From contig NZ_JAHWCI010000008.1 in NCBI RefSeq assembly GCF_019550915.1, positions 186,001 through 250,000 on the forward strand: 64,000 nt of DNA, read 5' to 3'. A program made the position numbers and the translations under genes. The DNA comes from Mumia sp. zg.B17. Its GTDB lineage: Bacteria; Actinomycetota; Actinomycetes; Propionibacteriales; Nocardioidaceae. This document shows positions 17,378 through 25,809 of the stretch, piece after piece; position 1 is the stretch's first letter; every line of letters begins with the position of its first letter. The notes beneath the pieces were generated by a model. That model was not told where the DNA came from. It was given only the letters and a program-made list of their open reading frames with translations, and did not search any database.

Positions 17378-18168
17378 CCACGGACGCCCGGACCAGCGAC
17401 GACCTCGGCACCCCGGTTGCGCACCCGCGCACCGCGTGCCGTGTCGTCTCACTGGTTCCGTCGCTCACCGAGGCGATCGCCGCGACCCGCGGCGACGCCT
17501 TGGTGGGCGCGACCGACTGGTGCACCCACCCCGCCGACCTCGACGTCGTCCGGGTTCGTGGCACCAAGAACCCTGACCTTCGGGCGGTCACCGACCTCTC
17601 TCCCGACCTGGTGGTCGCCAACCAGGAGGAGAACCGCGAGCTCGACGTCCGACGTCTGCGCGAGGCGGGCGTCGCCGTCTGGGTGACCAGGATCCAGACC
17701 GTCGACGAAGCGGTCGCGTCGATGCGGCGACTGTTCGCCGAGGCCCTGGGCTGGGGCGTCCCCGGCTGGCTCGACACTGTCGCAGCCGCGTGGGCGGCTC
17801 CCTCGCGGCCCACCACCGGCGCCCCCGCGCTCCGCGCGGCAGTCGCCGTCTGGCGCGACCCCTGGATGGTCGTCGGACGCGACACCTTCACCGGTGACCT
17901 GGTCTCCCGGCTCGGTTGGCAGCACGCGTACGCGCAAGCCGACGGCCGATACCCGCACGTCCCGCTCGAAGACCTCGACCGTGCCGACCTCGACGTCGTG
18001 CTGCTGCCCGACGAGCCGTACCCCTTCGGTCCGTCCGACGGTCCCGAGGCGTTCACCCGTGTGCCGACCGTGCTGGTGCCCGGTCGGCTCCTCACCTGGT
18101 ACGGGCCGTCGCTGCTCGAGGCGCGTACGGCGCTGGCCGATCTCGTGACCCGCTGCGCGACCGCCTGA
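17374..18168 (+). CDS. BtuF-like helical-backbone metal receptor protein, likely CTG start
   Basis: Residues after CRVVSLVPSLTEAI (codons from 17437) match the helical-backbone periplasmic-binding fold of BtuF/FhuD-like proteins: WCTHP, GTKNPD, LSPDLVVANQEENR, then VAVWRDPWMVVG, and a C-terminal LVPGRLLTWYGPS. No signal peptide or lipobox is seen, so it is probably a cytosolic cobalamin- or metal-binding homologue. No ATG, GTG or TTG occurs in frame before TTG 17500, which would cut off the first conserved strand. A CTG at 17374-17376 overlaps the preceding TGA (CTGA), the geometry of coupled starts, so I use it. An undetected sequencing error is the alternative. Confidence 0.72.
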   Translation: MTTDARTSDDLGTPVAHPRTACRVVSLVPSLTEAIAATRGDALVGATDWCTHPADLDVVRVRGTKNPDLRAVTDLSPDLVVANQEENRELDVRRLREAGVAVWVTRIQTVDEAVASMRRLFAEALGWGVPGWLDTVAAAWAAPSRPTTGAPALRAAVAVWRDPWMVVGRDTFTGDLVSRLGWQHAYAQADGRYPHVPLEDLDRADLDVVLLPDEPYPFGPSDGPEAFTRVPTVLVPGRLLTWYGPSLLEARTALADLVTRCATA

Positions 18169-18226
18169 CCCGCACCGCCGGAGCGCTCGACGCGCCGAGA
18201 GACGGGTCGCGGTTTACGTTCGCGCC

Positions 18227-19561
18227 ATGGACGATTCTTCGCTGCGGACGACGATCGCCGCGCTGATGCCCGCCATCCGCGACGAGCTGGAGTCGATGGT
18301 CGCCATCCCCTCGTGCGCGTTCCCGGGCTTCCCGCCCGAGCCTGTGCACTCCATGGCGCAGTCCGTCGTCGACGCGTTCGGCCGGTACGGCGTGCCAGCG
18401 ATGATCACCGAGATCCCCGGCGGTTACCCGGCGGTGACCGCGGAGATCCCGGCGCCCGAGGGACGGCCCACGGTCGTGCTCTACGCCCACTACGACGTCC
18501 AGCCGGCTCCCCCCGAGCAGGGCTGGGAGACCGACCCGTTCGCGCCGACGTGGCGCGACGGCCGGTTGTACGGCCGCGGCGCCGCCGACGACAAGTCGGG
18601 CATCGCGATCCACCTCGCGACTCTCGCCGCGTTCGACGGGAGACCGCCGGTCGGTGTCCGTCTCATCGTCGAGGGTGAGGAGGAGACCGTCAGCCACCTC
18701 GAGGCCTGGGTCACCGCCAATCCGGACAGGGTCGAGGCCGACGCCATGATCGTCGCCGACATGGGCAACCTCACCGTCGGCGAGCCGGTGCTGAGCGTGG
18801 GGCTGCGCGGTCATGTGAAGGCTGTGGTCGAGGTGCGGACGCTCGAGCAGCCGGTGCACTCGGGTCTCTTCGGCGGTGCAGCCCCCGACGCCTTGATGGC
18901 GCTGATCACCATGCTCGCGACGCTGGTCGACGAGGAGGGGAACTGTCTCGTGGAAGGCATCGCGTCCGGAGACTGGGAAGGCGCCGACTATCCCGAGGAG
19001 ATGCTGCGCCGCAACGCCGGCGTCCTTGACGGCGTCGGGCTGGTAGGGACGGGCACGATCGCCTCGCGTCTGTGGGCCCGGCCGTCAGTCAGTGTGCTCG
19101 GCCTGGACGCGGTGCCGGTCGACCGGGCGTCGAACGTCCTGCAGCCGAGCGCGCGGGCGGTGGTGGGGATGCGCATCCCGCCCGGGCAGGACCCCCGCGA
19201 CGCGATCGACGCCCTGATGGCGCACCTGCGCTCCGTCGCACCCTGGAACGCGCGGGTCGACGTGCACGCGGACAAGGTGAGCCCTGCGTTCTCGCAGGGG
19301 ACGGACGGGCGGGCTTTCGGCTTGATGCGCGAGGCGCTCGCCACCGCGTACGGCGCGGACGTCCAGACCGTCGGGTCGGGCGGGTCGATCCCGCTCCTCG
19401 AGACGCTGCACGAGGCCGTTCCGACGGCGGACTTCGTCCTGATCGGAGCCCAGGACGCCGAGCACGCCCACATCCATGGCCCCGACGAGTCGGTCGACCC
19501 TTCGGAGATCGAGCGCATGGCGCTCGCGCAGGCCCTCCTCCTCGAAGCACTCGCCCACTAG
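18227..19561 (+). CDS. M20-family metallopeptidase (dipeptidase)
   Basis: 444 residues. The metal and catalytic motifs are present: HYDVQP (near residue 88), GRGAADDKSG with the bridging aspartate (near 120), the EGEEE pair (near 148), and a late GPDESV histidine-ligand region (HIHGPDES). A dimerisation (lid) domain occupies the middle. It hydrolyses a dipeptide or N-acyl amino acid. TACGTT (18215-18220) ends six bases before ATG 18227 and there is no ribosome site, so the mRNA may be leaderless. The dicarboxylate carrier gene follows by 48 bp. Confidence 0.9.
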   Translation: MDDSSLRTTIAALMPAIRDELESMVAIPSCAFPGFPPEPVHSMAQSVVDAFGRYGVPAMITEIPGGYPAVTAEIPAPEGRPTVVLYAHYDVQPAPPEQGWETDPFAPTWRDGRLYGRGAADDKSGIAIHLATLAAFDGRPPVGVRLIVEGEEETVSHLEAWVTANPDRVEADAMIVADMGNLTVGEPVLSVGLRGHVKAVVEVRTLEQPVHSGLFGGAAPDALMALITMLATLVDEEGNCLVEGIASGDWEGADYPEEMLRRNAGVLDGVGLVGTGTIASRLWARPSVSVLGLDAVPVDRASNVLQPSARAVVGMRIPPGQDPRDAIDALMAHLRSVAPWNARVDVHADKVSPAFSQGTDGRAFGLMREALATAYGADVQTVGSGGSIPLLETLHEAVPTADFVLIGAQDAEHAHIHGPDESVDPSEIERMALAQALLLEALAH

Positions 19562-19609
19562 CAGCTCGCCCGGCCGTACGAGAGCGGCAGAGGCTCGAAA
19601 GGGGACGCC

Positions 19610-20953
19610 GTGGACACCTTCCTCCTGATCCTGCAGGCGCTCGTGGTCGTCGGCGCCATCTACATGGGCGTGCGCCTCGGTGGTGTCGGCCTCGGCCTCT
19701 GGGGTGCGGTCGGCGTCCTGGTCCTCGTGTTCGTGTTCGGTGCGCCACCGGGCGAGATCCCGAGCGACGCCATCCTCGTCATCATCGCCGTGATCACGGC
19801 GGCATCGGCGATGCAGGCGGCCGGCGGCATCGACTACCTCGTCCACCTTGCCGAGAAGGTGATCCGCTCACGTCCGAGGCTCGTGAACTACCTCGCACCG
19901 CTGATCACGTTCGCGTTCTGCGCCGGGTCGGGCACGGGGAACATCATCTTCCCGCTGCTGCCGGTGATCTACGAGGTCTCTTACGAGCGCGGCATCCGTC
20001 CGGAGCGTCCGCTCGCCACGTCGGTCGCGGTGTCGGGCTTCGCGCTGGCAGCGAGCCCCGTCGCCGCAGCGATGGCAGCGTTCGTCGGCCTGACCGGCGA
20101 CGAGGACGGCGCCCTGAGCCTGGGCGAGATCCTGCTCATCACCTTCCCCGCCGTGCTGCTCGGGACCATCGTGGCGGCGGTCGTGCAGAGCCGAGTCGGT
20201 CGCGATCTCGCCGACGACCCGGAGTTCCAGCGACGTCTCGCTGCCGGCCTCATCGAACCGCCGGCCTCCGAGACGGGCGAGGACAAGGGCGCCGACGTGC
20301 CTGCGACGGCCAAGCGCGCAGCCGGCGTCTTCTTCGCGGGAGTCCTCGCGGTCGTGCTCCTCGGCGCGTTCGACGAGCTGCTCCCCACGTACGAGGTTGA
20401 CGGCACCACCGAGACGCTGTCGCTGACGACGCTGCTGATCATGGTGATGCTCGTCGTCGCGCTCGCGGTGATGGCCGTCGGCAAGGTGCGGCCCGGCGCC
20501 GTCCTGGACGCGCCGCTCACGAAGTCGGGCCTCACCGCGATCATCGCCCTTCTCGGCATCGCCTGGTTGGCGAACACGTTCATCACCGGGAACGAGGACA
20601 CCGTGATCGGAGGCCTCACCGACATCGCCGAGGAGGCCCCGTGGTTCCTGGCGATCGGGTTGTTCCTGGTGGCCGCGGCGACCACCAGCCAGTCGGCCTC
20701 GGTGAACACGATGATCCCGCTCGGGATCAGCCTGGGCGTGCCGGTCGCGACGTTGGCCGCCTACCTCCCGGCGATGGGCGGCGTCATGACGCTCCCCGCC
20801 AACGGGTCGCAGCTCGCGGCGGTGGAGATCGACCAGACCGGCTCGACCACGATCGGCCGGTACGTCCTGAACCACTCGTTCATCCTGCCGACGCTGGTGA
20901 TCGCCGTCGTGTCGGTGCCCACGGCGCTCCTGATCTCCAGGCTGTTCGTCTGA
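19610..20953 (+). CDS. Dcu-type C4-dicarboxylate transporter
   Basis: 447 residues with about 11-12 hydrophobic segments. The DcuA/DcuB-like motifs AAGGIDYLVHLAEKVIR, CAGSGTGNI and SVNTMIPLGIS are present. Such carriers exchange aspartate, fumarate, malate or succinate across the membrane. GTG 19610 is preceded by AAAGGGGA at good spacing. Together with the M20 peptidase just upstream it could serve peptide- or amino-acid-derived acid uptake; that link is inference. Transport direction and ligand cannot be read here. Confidence 0.85.
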   Translation: MDTFLLILQALVVVGAIYMGVRLGGVGLGLWGAVGVLVLVFVFGAPPGEIPSDAILVIIAVITAASAMQAAGGIDYLVHLAEKVIRSRPRLVNYLAPLITFAFCAGSGTGNIIFPLLPVIYEVSYERGIRPERPLATSVAVSGFALAASPVAAAMAAFVGLTGDEDGALSLGEILLITFPAVLLGTIVAAVVQSRVGRDLADDPEFQRRLAAGLIEPPASETGEDKGADVPATAKRAAGVFFAGVLAVVLLGAFDELLPTYEVDGTTETLSLTTLLIMVMLVVALAVMAVGKVRPGAVLDAPLTKSGLTAIIALLGIAWLANTFITGNEDTVIGGLTDIAEEAPWFLAIGLFLVAAATTSQSASVNTMIPLGISLGVPVATLAAYLPAMGGVMTLPANGSQLAAVEIDQTGSTTIGRYVLNHSFILPTLVIAVVSVPTALLISRLFV

Positions 20954-20956
20954 CGG

Positions 20957-21277
20957 TCAGCGGTGACGGCGCCCGGACCTCTCCGAACGCGCCAGGCGCA
21001 GGAGGCGTTCGGCCTCGGGCAGTCCTCCGTCGACGGCCGTCGACGGAGCGATCGACGTGAGTGGGGCGATCTCGGTGCGTGGGCTCACCGTGGCGCCGAG
21101 CACGACGGGCCCCCCGAGATCGCTCGTCTCGGGTGCCGACGGCGGGGTGACGACGACCGTGGCGTCCAGCCGGAGCAGCCGAACGCCCAGCAGTCGCGCG
21201 ACCACGTGAGCCCTGACGACCGCCCCGTCGGCGAGCGTCGGACCCCCGTCAGGAGACGCGTGACCCGCCTGCGCCAT
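20957..21277 (-). CDS. Hypothetical protein, end of small-protein operon
   Basis: 106 residues with a conventional hydrophobic/charged pattern (VVRAHVVARLLGVRLLRLDATVVV) and no recognised family. ATG 21277 has GGGGA five bases upstream and overlaps the preceding small gene by 29 bp in another frame. Longer starts at 21289 or 21349 would overlap that gene further. The coding status is moderately sure. Confidence 0.5.
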   Translation of the reverse strand: MAQAGHASPDGGPTLADGAVVRAHVVARLLGVRLLRLDATVVVTPPSAPETSDLGGPVVLGATVSPRTEIAPLTSIAPSTAVDGGLPEAERLLRLARSERSGRRHR

Positions 21278-21410
21278 CAGGGTCCCCATACTGCTCGATC
21301 CGTTGTCCGGCACGCCTGGCGGCCGCGACGATCTGCTCGTAGCGGTCACGGCCTGCCTTCGTCCCCAACACGTAGCCGATCCCGAACACCGCGAGCGTCC
21401 GGAGCTTCAC
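21249..21410 (-). CDS. Small YtxH-like actinobacterial protein
   Basis: 53 residues: a short hydrophobic start (RTLAVFGIGYVLG) followed by TKAGRDRYEQIVAAARRA. The GYVLGTKAGRDRYEQI pattern is shared by many small actinobacterial membrane proteins of the YtxH type, of unknown function. GTG 21410 overlaps the preceding stop (GTGA). It is too short to be found by length alone, but the motif and coupling make it convincing. Confidence 0.75.
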   Translation of the reverse strand: MKLRTLAVFGIGYVLGTKAGRDRYEQIVAAARRAGQRIEQYGDPDGAGGSRVS

Positions 21411-21568
21411 CGGCTGCCCTGCCTGTCACGGATCGCGCTCACCGCGGCGCTGACCGCCGACAAGCCGATCAGCCCGGCAGCCGTGATGGCGCCACCTCGT
21501 ACGGCGCTGCCCCCGGGAATCTTCTCGACAACGCGCTCCAAGGGCGTCTTGCGATGGAAGAACTTCAC
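21407..21568 (-). CDS. Small membrane protein
   Basis: 53 residues: a basic start (KFFHRKTPLERVVEKIPGGSAVRGG) then one hydrophobic segment (AITAAGLIGLSAVSAAVSAI) and a charged tail. GTG 21568 has GGAGAG upstream at good spacing, and its stop overlaps the next GTG (GTGA). It lies 14 bp after the coiled-coil gene, so the genes form one operon. Function unknown. Confidence 0.72.
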   Translation of the reverse strand: MKFFHRKTPLERVVEKIPGGSAVRGGAITAAGLIGLSAVSAAVSAIRDRQGSR

Positions 21569-21582
21569 GTGGATCTCTCCGT

Positions 21583-22515
21583 TCAGTGGTTGCGCGAGGC
21601 GCGACGGATGGCGTTGACGAGCTGCGTCTTGGTCTTCTGAGACGTGTCCTCGACGCCGAGCGAGGTGGCGAGCTCGATGAGCTCGGCCTTGGTACGGCGC
21701 GGGAGGCTCGTCGGCAGCTCCTGGGTCTGCTCGGCACGCACCGCCCGCGCGGTCGTCGTGACGACGGCGTCCCGCGCGGCCGAGGCACGGGCACGCGTCT
21801 GGTCGGCCGCACCGGCCTGCTCCTGCGCCTTGGCGACGAGACGGTCGGCTTCTTCGCGTGCTTTCCGTGCGGCCTCCTCGGCCGCCTCGGTGGCCTCGTC
21901 GGCGAGGCGGCGGGCCTCGCTCATCGACGAGTGCGCCGCGTCGATCCGTGCCTGGGCGTCGGCAGCGGCACTGTCGGCCTTCGCGCGGATCCGCTCGACG
22001 TCGCGCTCCAACGCCTCACGGAGCTTCTCGTAGCGCTGTCGTGCCTCGTCCTGAGCCTCACGGCGTACGGACTCGACCATCTCGTCCGCACGGCGACGTG
22101 CCTCACGGACCCGCTGCCCGACGTGGTCGTCCGCCTCCTTCTTGGCGGCGCGGCTCCGGTCGCGCGCCTCCTTCTCCGCAGCACTCGCCTGCTCGGCGAG
22201 CTGCTTGGCCTCCTGGGCGTGGACGAGGGCGTCCTGCTCCTCGGAGCGTGCGCGCTCGACCGCCGAGTGCGCACGCGCGAGCCTCGACTCGACGGAGTCC
22301 GTCCCGGGGACCTTGTCAGCCACCGCGGCAGTCGCGCGGCGTGTCTGGTCCACCACCGCGTGCTTGGAGCCGTTAGCGACGCTGGTCGCGGTGTCCTGGA
22401 CACCTCCACCCAGGTCGACGGTCTTCGACAGAATCCACGCGGCATTGCGCGGCAAATCCTTCAGGCCACCGGCCATGCGTACGGACGCACGGCGCAGGAC
22501 TCCCTGGCTCGACAT
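21583..22515 (-). CDS. Coiled-coil protein with C-terminal Rho-N-like domain
   Basis: 310 residues. Residues 75-240 are a long Ala/Glu/Arg coiled coil with heptad character (EAKQLAEQASAAEKEAR and similar). The last 40 residues (RTKAELIELATSLGVEDTSQKTKTQL) form a Rho-N/SAP-like motif like the tail of the ChaB-domain protein at 8807. A role in binding or organising nucleic acid, or in envelope stress, is possible. The promoter region (22535-22552) has two TTCTACCC repeats, that is GGGTAGAA on the coding strand, resembling SigB-class -10 elements; this is weak evidence. Confidence 0.75.
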   Translation of the reverse strand: MSSQGVLRRASVRMAGGLKDLPRNAAWILSKTVDLGGGVQDTATSVANGSKHAVVDQTRRATAAVADKVPGTDSVESRLARAHSAVERARSEEQDALVHAQEAKQLAEQASAAEKEARDRSRAAKKEADDHVGQRVREARRRADEMVESVRREAQDEARQRYEKLREALERDVERIRAKADSAAADAQARIDAAHSSMSEARRLADEATEAAEEAARKAREEADRLVAKAQEQAGAADQTRARASAARDAVVTTTARAVRAEQTQELPTSLPRRTKAELIELATSLGVEDTSQKTKTQLVNAIRRASRNH

Positions 22516-22626
22516 GTGATCTCCCCTCGGATGGTTCTACCCGTTTCTACCCCGATAAGGGTGATCCATGCCATATGAGACAAGATCGACGCAGATCAGA
22601 CATCGGGAACAGCGAGGCCTGCATTT

Positions 22627-22654
22627 TTGTGAGTGCGCTAACGGTTCGTACACT
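22627..22654 (+). promoter_or_regulatory. Promoter of the OhrR-like gene
   Basis: TTGTGA (22627-22632), a 16-bp spacer and TACACT (22649-22654); the -10 ends seven bases before ATG 22662 and there is no ribosome site. Transcription would begin at or next to the start codon, giving a leaderless mRNA. Confidence 0.55.
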
Positions 22655-22661
22655 GATCACC

Positions 22662-23132
22662 ATGGACGCGGACGACCCCCTCTCCCTCGAGCACCAGGTG
22701 TGCTTCGCGCTCGCGGTGGCCTCGCGCGCCGTCGTCGCGGCCTACCGGCCTGTGCTCGAGCCGCTCGGCCTCAGCCACCCCCAGTACCTCGTGATGCTGG
22801 CCCTCTGGGAACGCGACGGCCAATCGCTCAAAGAACTCAGCGCCGCCCTCCACCTCGAGCCGGCCACCACGTCGCCGCTGGTCAAGCGGCTCGAGGCCGT
22901 GGGCCTGGTGGCGCGTGAGCGGTCGCCGCACGACGAGCGCGCCCTGACGATCTCGCTCACGTCCGGAGGACGGGCGCTGCGCGCCCGGGCCGTCGACGTT
23001 CCCGGCACCATGCTCGAGCGTCTCGGCATGTCGACCGGCGAGCTCACCGAGGCCAACGCCTTCCTCCACCGCCTGATCAGCTCGGCGCACCGCGCGTCCG
23101 ACCCCTTCCCCTCCAGGAGCACTCCCGCATGA
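22662..23132 (+). CDS. MarR-family regulator, OhrR-like
   Basis: 156 residues. The N-terminal HQVCFAL places a cysteine at residue 14, matching the peroxide-sensing Cys15 of OhrR, and tyrosines in AAYRPVL and PQYLVML sit where OhrR has the tyrosines that contact the oxidised cysteine. The winged helix is SLKELSAALHLEPATTSPLVKRLE, followed by RSPHDERALTISLT. It probably senses organic hydroperoxides; no ohr gene is adjacent, and the target is unknown. The downstream small membrane protein is coupled by ATGA. Confidence 0.82.
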   Translation: MDADDPLSLEHQVCFALAVASRAVVAAYRPVLEPLGLSHPQYLVMLALWERDGQSLKELSAALHLEPATTSPLVKRLEAVGLVARERSPHDERALTISLTSGGRALRARAVDVPGTMLERLGMSTGELTEANAFLHRLISSAHRASDPFPSRSTPA

Positions 23133-23470
23133 CCCAAGGTCCTCTGCCCTCAGCCCCCACGCCGCGGAAGTCACGCGAGCAGCGTGACGCCGAGCAGCGC
23201 GCGCTGCGGGTCGTCCAGCGCCGCGTCGCGGCGATCGGGTTCTTCGCGATCACCGTGCACGGCGTCTTCGGCTGCATCGGTCTCGGCCTCGTCCTCGACA
23301 ACCAGGGCCGCCACAGTGACGCCATCGCCATCACCGTGATGTCCGGGGTGATCGCCGCCATCACGTATGCCGGGGTACGGGTGATCCTCCAGCGCTCGCT
23401 GTGGGCGCCCGTGTGGATTGCCGTCGCTGCACTGCCCACGATCGCGGCACTCGTCTGGCTCCTGCGCTGA
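23129..23470 (+). CDS. Hypothetical small membrane protein
   Basis: 113 residues with a basic N-terminus (to about residue 33) and three hydrophobic segments (34-56, 65-83, 90-112). ATG 23129 overlaps the regulator's stop (ATGA), so the two are coupled and the protein is likely controlled by the OhrR-like regulator. No family recognised. Confidence 0.72.
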   Translation: MTQGPLPSAPTPRKSREQRDAEQRALRVVQRRVAAIGFFAITVHGVFGCIGLGLVLDNQGRHSDAIAITVMSGVIAAITYAGVRVILQRSLWAPVWIAVAALPTIAALVWLLR

Positions 23471-23511
23471 GGCTGAGGCATACCGACGCCACTCGCGGGT
23501 ACGGGAGGCCC

Positions 23512-24375
23512 ATGAGCGACAACTCTTTCCCGGCCCAGCAGCAGGACCCTCCAGGCTCGACCGCGGCGATGGACCCGGTCCCGGACCACGGCGAGGAGTC
23601 CTACCGCGGCTCCGGTCGACTGAAGGGCCTGCGCGCCCTCATCACCGGCGGCGACTCCGGCATCGGGCGTGCCGTCGCCATCGCGTACGCCCGCGAGGGC
23701 GCCGACGTGGCGATCTCGTACCTGCCTGAGGAGAAGCAGGACGCCGAGGACACCGCGTCCTGGGTCGAGCGCGAGGGACGGCGGGTGCAGCTCCTCCCCG
23801 GAGACATCACCGACAGCGAGACGGCGCGCAGCCTCCCGCAGCGGGTCGTCGACGAGCTCGGCTCCCTCGACGTGCTGGTCAACAACGCGGGCTTCCAGAT
23901 GGCGCGCCGGTCCGGCGACGACCTGGACGGCATCGCCGACGACGAGCTCGACCGTGTCTTCAAGACCAACCTCTATGCACTGTTCTGGATCACCCGCGCC
24001 GCCGTCCCGTTGATGCGAGAGGGGTCGAGCATCATCAACTGCACCTCGATCCAGGCGTACGACCCGTCGCCGGCGCTGCTCGACTACGCCGCGACGAAGG
24101 CGGCGATCAACAACGTCACCGCCAACCTCGCCTCGGCGCTCGGGCCGAAGGGCATCCGCGTCAACGCGGTCGCCCCCGGTCCGATCTGGACACCGCTGCA
24201 GCCGGCAACGCAGCCGACCGAGAAGATCGAGAGCTTCGGCGAGGACACGCCGCTGGGGCGCGCCGGCCAGCCCGCCGAGGTCGCACCGGCCTTCGTGTTC
24301 CTCGCCTCGCCGTCGGACGCGAGCTACGTGACAGGCACCGTCATCGGGGTGACCGGCGGCAAGCCGGTGTTCTGA
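23512..24375 (+). CDS. SDR oxidoreductase, general-stress (YdaD/YhxC-like) subgroup
   Basis: 287 residues. An N-terminal extension (MDPVPDHGEESYRGSGRLKG) precedes the Rossmann motif GGDSGIG, then NNAG and SIQAYDPSP...YAATK (Tyr-x-x-x-Lys), and a C-terminal VTGTVIGVTGG. This extension is typical of the stress-induced SDRs found with SigB regulons in other bacteria. It uses NAD(P); the substrate is unknown. ATG 23512 has GGGAGG upstream. It stands between the OhrR-like pair and the interrupted peptidase gene. Confidence 0.9.
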   Translation: MSDNSFPAQQQDPPGSTAAMDPVPDHGEESYRGSGRLKGLRALITGGDSGIGRAVAIAYAREGADVAISYLPEEKQDAEDTASWVEREGRRVQLLPGDITDSETARSLPQRVVDELGSLDVLVNNAGFQMARRSGDDLDGIADDELDRVFKTNLYALFWITRAAVPLMREGSSIINCTSIQAYDPSPALLDYAATKAAINNVTANLASALGPKGIRVNAVAPGPIWTPLQPATQPTEKIESFGEDTPLGRAGQPAEVAPAFVFLASPSDASYVTGTVIGVTGGKPVF

Positions 24376-24381
24376 GCGGCG

Positions 24382-24806
24382 TCACGCCACCACCACGCCG
24401 GCGCGGCGCAGCCGCTCCCGGACCACGCCACCGGGCACTCCGAGCACGGTGCGGCCGTGTCGTCCGTGCGTGGTGGTCGCCGCGAGGACCGAGTTCAGCA
24501 GCGCTTCCTCGACCGCGTCCATCGTCGACCCCAAGATCGGGTCGAGGGCCTCGTCGGCAGGGGGCTGGCCCGTGCCGACCGAGAACGCCAGGGCGTAGTC
24601 GCCACTCCCCTGGGCGTAGTCCGCGCCGACCCGGGCCATCGCGAAGACGGCACGCCGGGCGACCCGCCCGAGCTGGCGCGCGTCGAGCGGGGCGTCGGTC
24701 GCGACCACGATCATGCAGGAGTTGCCGACGGTCTGGGCGGGAGGAGCGCCGACCAGGTCCGCGGACGGCATCCGCACGCCCGCGATGGTGAGCACGCCGT
24801 CCATGT
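24382..24806 (-). pseudogene. C-terminal half of interrupted P1-family (DmpA-like) aminopeptidase
   Basis: The frame encodes VLTIAGVRMPSAD, then GNSCMIVVATDAPLDARQL with the serine at the autoprocessing/nucleophile position of DmpA-type N-terminal-nucleophile peptidases, and GSGDYALAFS and later segments to the C-terminus. It has no valid start: the frame runs into foreign sequence at 24807. Joined to the 29634-30236 half through the 11-bp repeat it gives a normal-length protein of 338 codons in one frame. As it stands, it is a disabled fragment. Confidence 0.85.
24796..24806 (+). repeat. Left 11-bp direct repeat of the insertion (GCCGTCCATGT)
   Basis: Identical to 29634-29644 in the same orientation. 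It lies at the exact break in the P1 peptidase gene. Followed by GGACGGC (24813-24819), which is the inverted complement of GCCGTCC (24796-24802). Confidence 0.85.
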
Positions 24807-24827
24807 CCCAGAGGACGGCCGCGGGCA

Positions 24828-25073
24828 GCCTCTGACCAGCTTCCTCGTGCTGACCTGCAGGTTCACGAGAAGACGCGGTGTTCAGAATGCCCTCCAACAA
24901 GCTCCATGCGACTAACGATGCGACTATGCACCCTAGGTGCGCCCCCTGCCCCATTGACGGGCATCCCGGTGAACGGCTGACATCCGGCGGGGTTGAGCCG
25001 CTTCACGTGGTCGACCGCTCACACCTGACATGCATGAGCAACCACACGATCGCCGCCCCGATCAGATGGGGAG
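24828..25073. other. Noncoding left arm of the insertion
   Basis: Apart from the repeats listed, I see no gene, RNA or clear hairpin here. Open frames are short and lack family features. Confidence 0.5.
24906..24927 (+). repeat. Left-arm ATGCGACTA tandem pair
   Basis: ATGCGACTA occurs twice with a 12-base period. Similar pairs occur at 29362-29380 and 29491-29512 in the right arm in the same orientation. They look like protein-binding arm sites. Confidence 0.65.
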
Positions 25074-25089
25074 CCTGACCTGCGCTAAC
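25074..25089 (+). repeat. Left copy of 16-bp direct repeat CCTGACCTGCGCTAAC
   Basis: Identical to 29575-29590, same orientation, one in each arm of the insertion. A shorter related piece, CTGACCTGC, also occurs near 24849. Confidence 0.75.
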
Positions 25090-25134
25090 CATCCGTGCGC
25101 CGTAAAGCGGCACAGGCAGCGGCCAAGCCCAACC

Positions 25135-25809
25135 TCACCCGGAGCGGCGCCCCGGCTGGACCAGCCCGTGGTCGAAGGCGAAGACCACGGCGGCAGCGCG
25201 GTCGCGCAGGCCGAGCTTGGCGAAGATGTGCCCGATGTGGGTCTTGATCGTGCCCTCGCCGAGGAACAGGTTGGCGGCGATCTCGGTGTTGTTGAGGCCG
25301 GCGCCGATCAGGGCGAGCACCTCTCGCTCCCGTGGCGTGAGCGTCTCGACAGCCGCGCCGGACACCGGTGGGGCCTGCGCTCCGCGGTAGGCCGTGAGCA
25401 CCCGGCCGGTGACGGCCGGGTCCAGCCACGAGTCGCCGGCGGCGACCGCCCGGACAGCGCGCTGGAGGTCCTCGGCCGGGACAGACTTGAGCAGGAAGCC
25501 GGCCGCCCCGGCGCGGAGCGCCCCGGCGAGCACCTCCTCGTCCTCGAACGTCGTCAGCACCAGCACCGGTGGCGCATCGGGTACGTCGGCCAGCAACCGG
25601 GTCGCGGCGACGCCGTCGACCCGGGGCATCCGCACGTCCATCACCACCACGTCGGGGCGCAGGGACGCCACCGCGTCGACGATGCCCTCGCCGCTCGCCA
25701 GCTCACCGACGATCTCGAACCCGAACCGGGAGCGCAGGATCCCGCGCAGCCCTGTGCGGACGAGCTCCTGGTCATCGACCAGGAGCACCCGGACCACCTC
25801 CTGGGTCAT
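25135..25809 (-). CDS. NarL/LuxR-family response regulator
   Basis: 224 residues. Receiver domain residues 6-122 with the acidic pocket VDDQ and phospho-acceptor Asp58 (VVVMDVRMP), lysine in FLLKSV. C-terminal LuxR helix-turn-helix: LTPREREVLALIGAGLNNTEIAANL and GTIKTHIGHIFAKLGLRDR. ATG 25809 overlaps the kinase stop (ATGA), so kinase and regulator are made together. It probably controls the ABC exporter genes upstream in the same unit. It lies inside the insertion that splits the P1 peptidase gene. Confidence 0.93.
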   Translation of the reverse strand: MTQEVVRVLLVDDQELVRTGLRGILRSRFGFEIVGELASGEGIVDAVASLRPDVVVMDVRMPRVDGVAATRLLADVPDAPPVLVLTTFEDEEVLAGALRAGAAGFLLKSVPAEDLQRAVRAVAAGDSWLDPAVTGRVLTAYRGAQAPPVSGAAVETLTPREREVLALIGAGLNNTEIAANLFLGEGTIKTHIGHIFAKLGLRDRAAAVVFAFDHGLVQPGRRSG

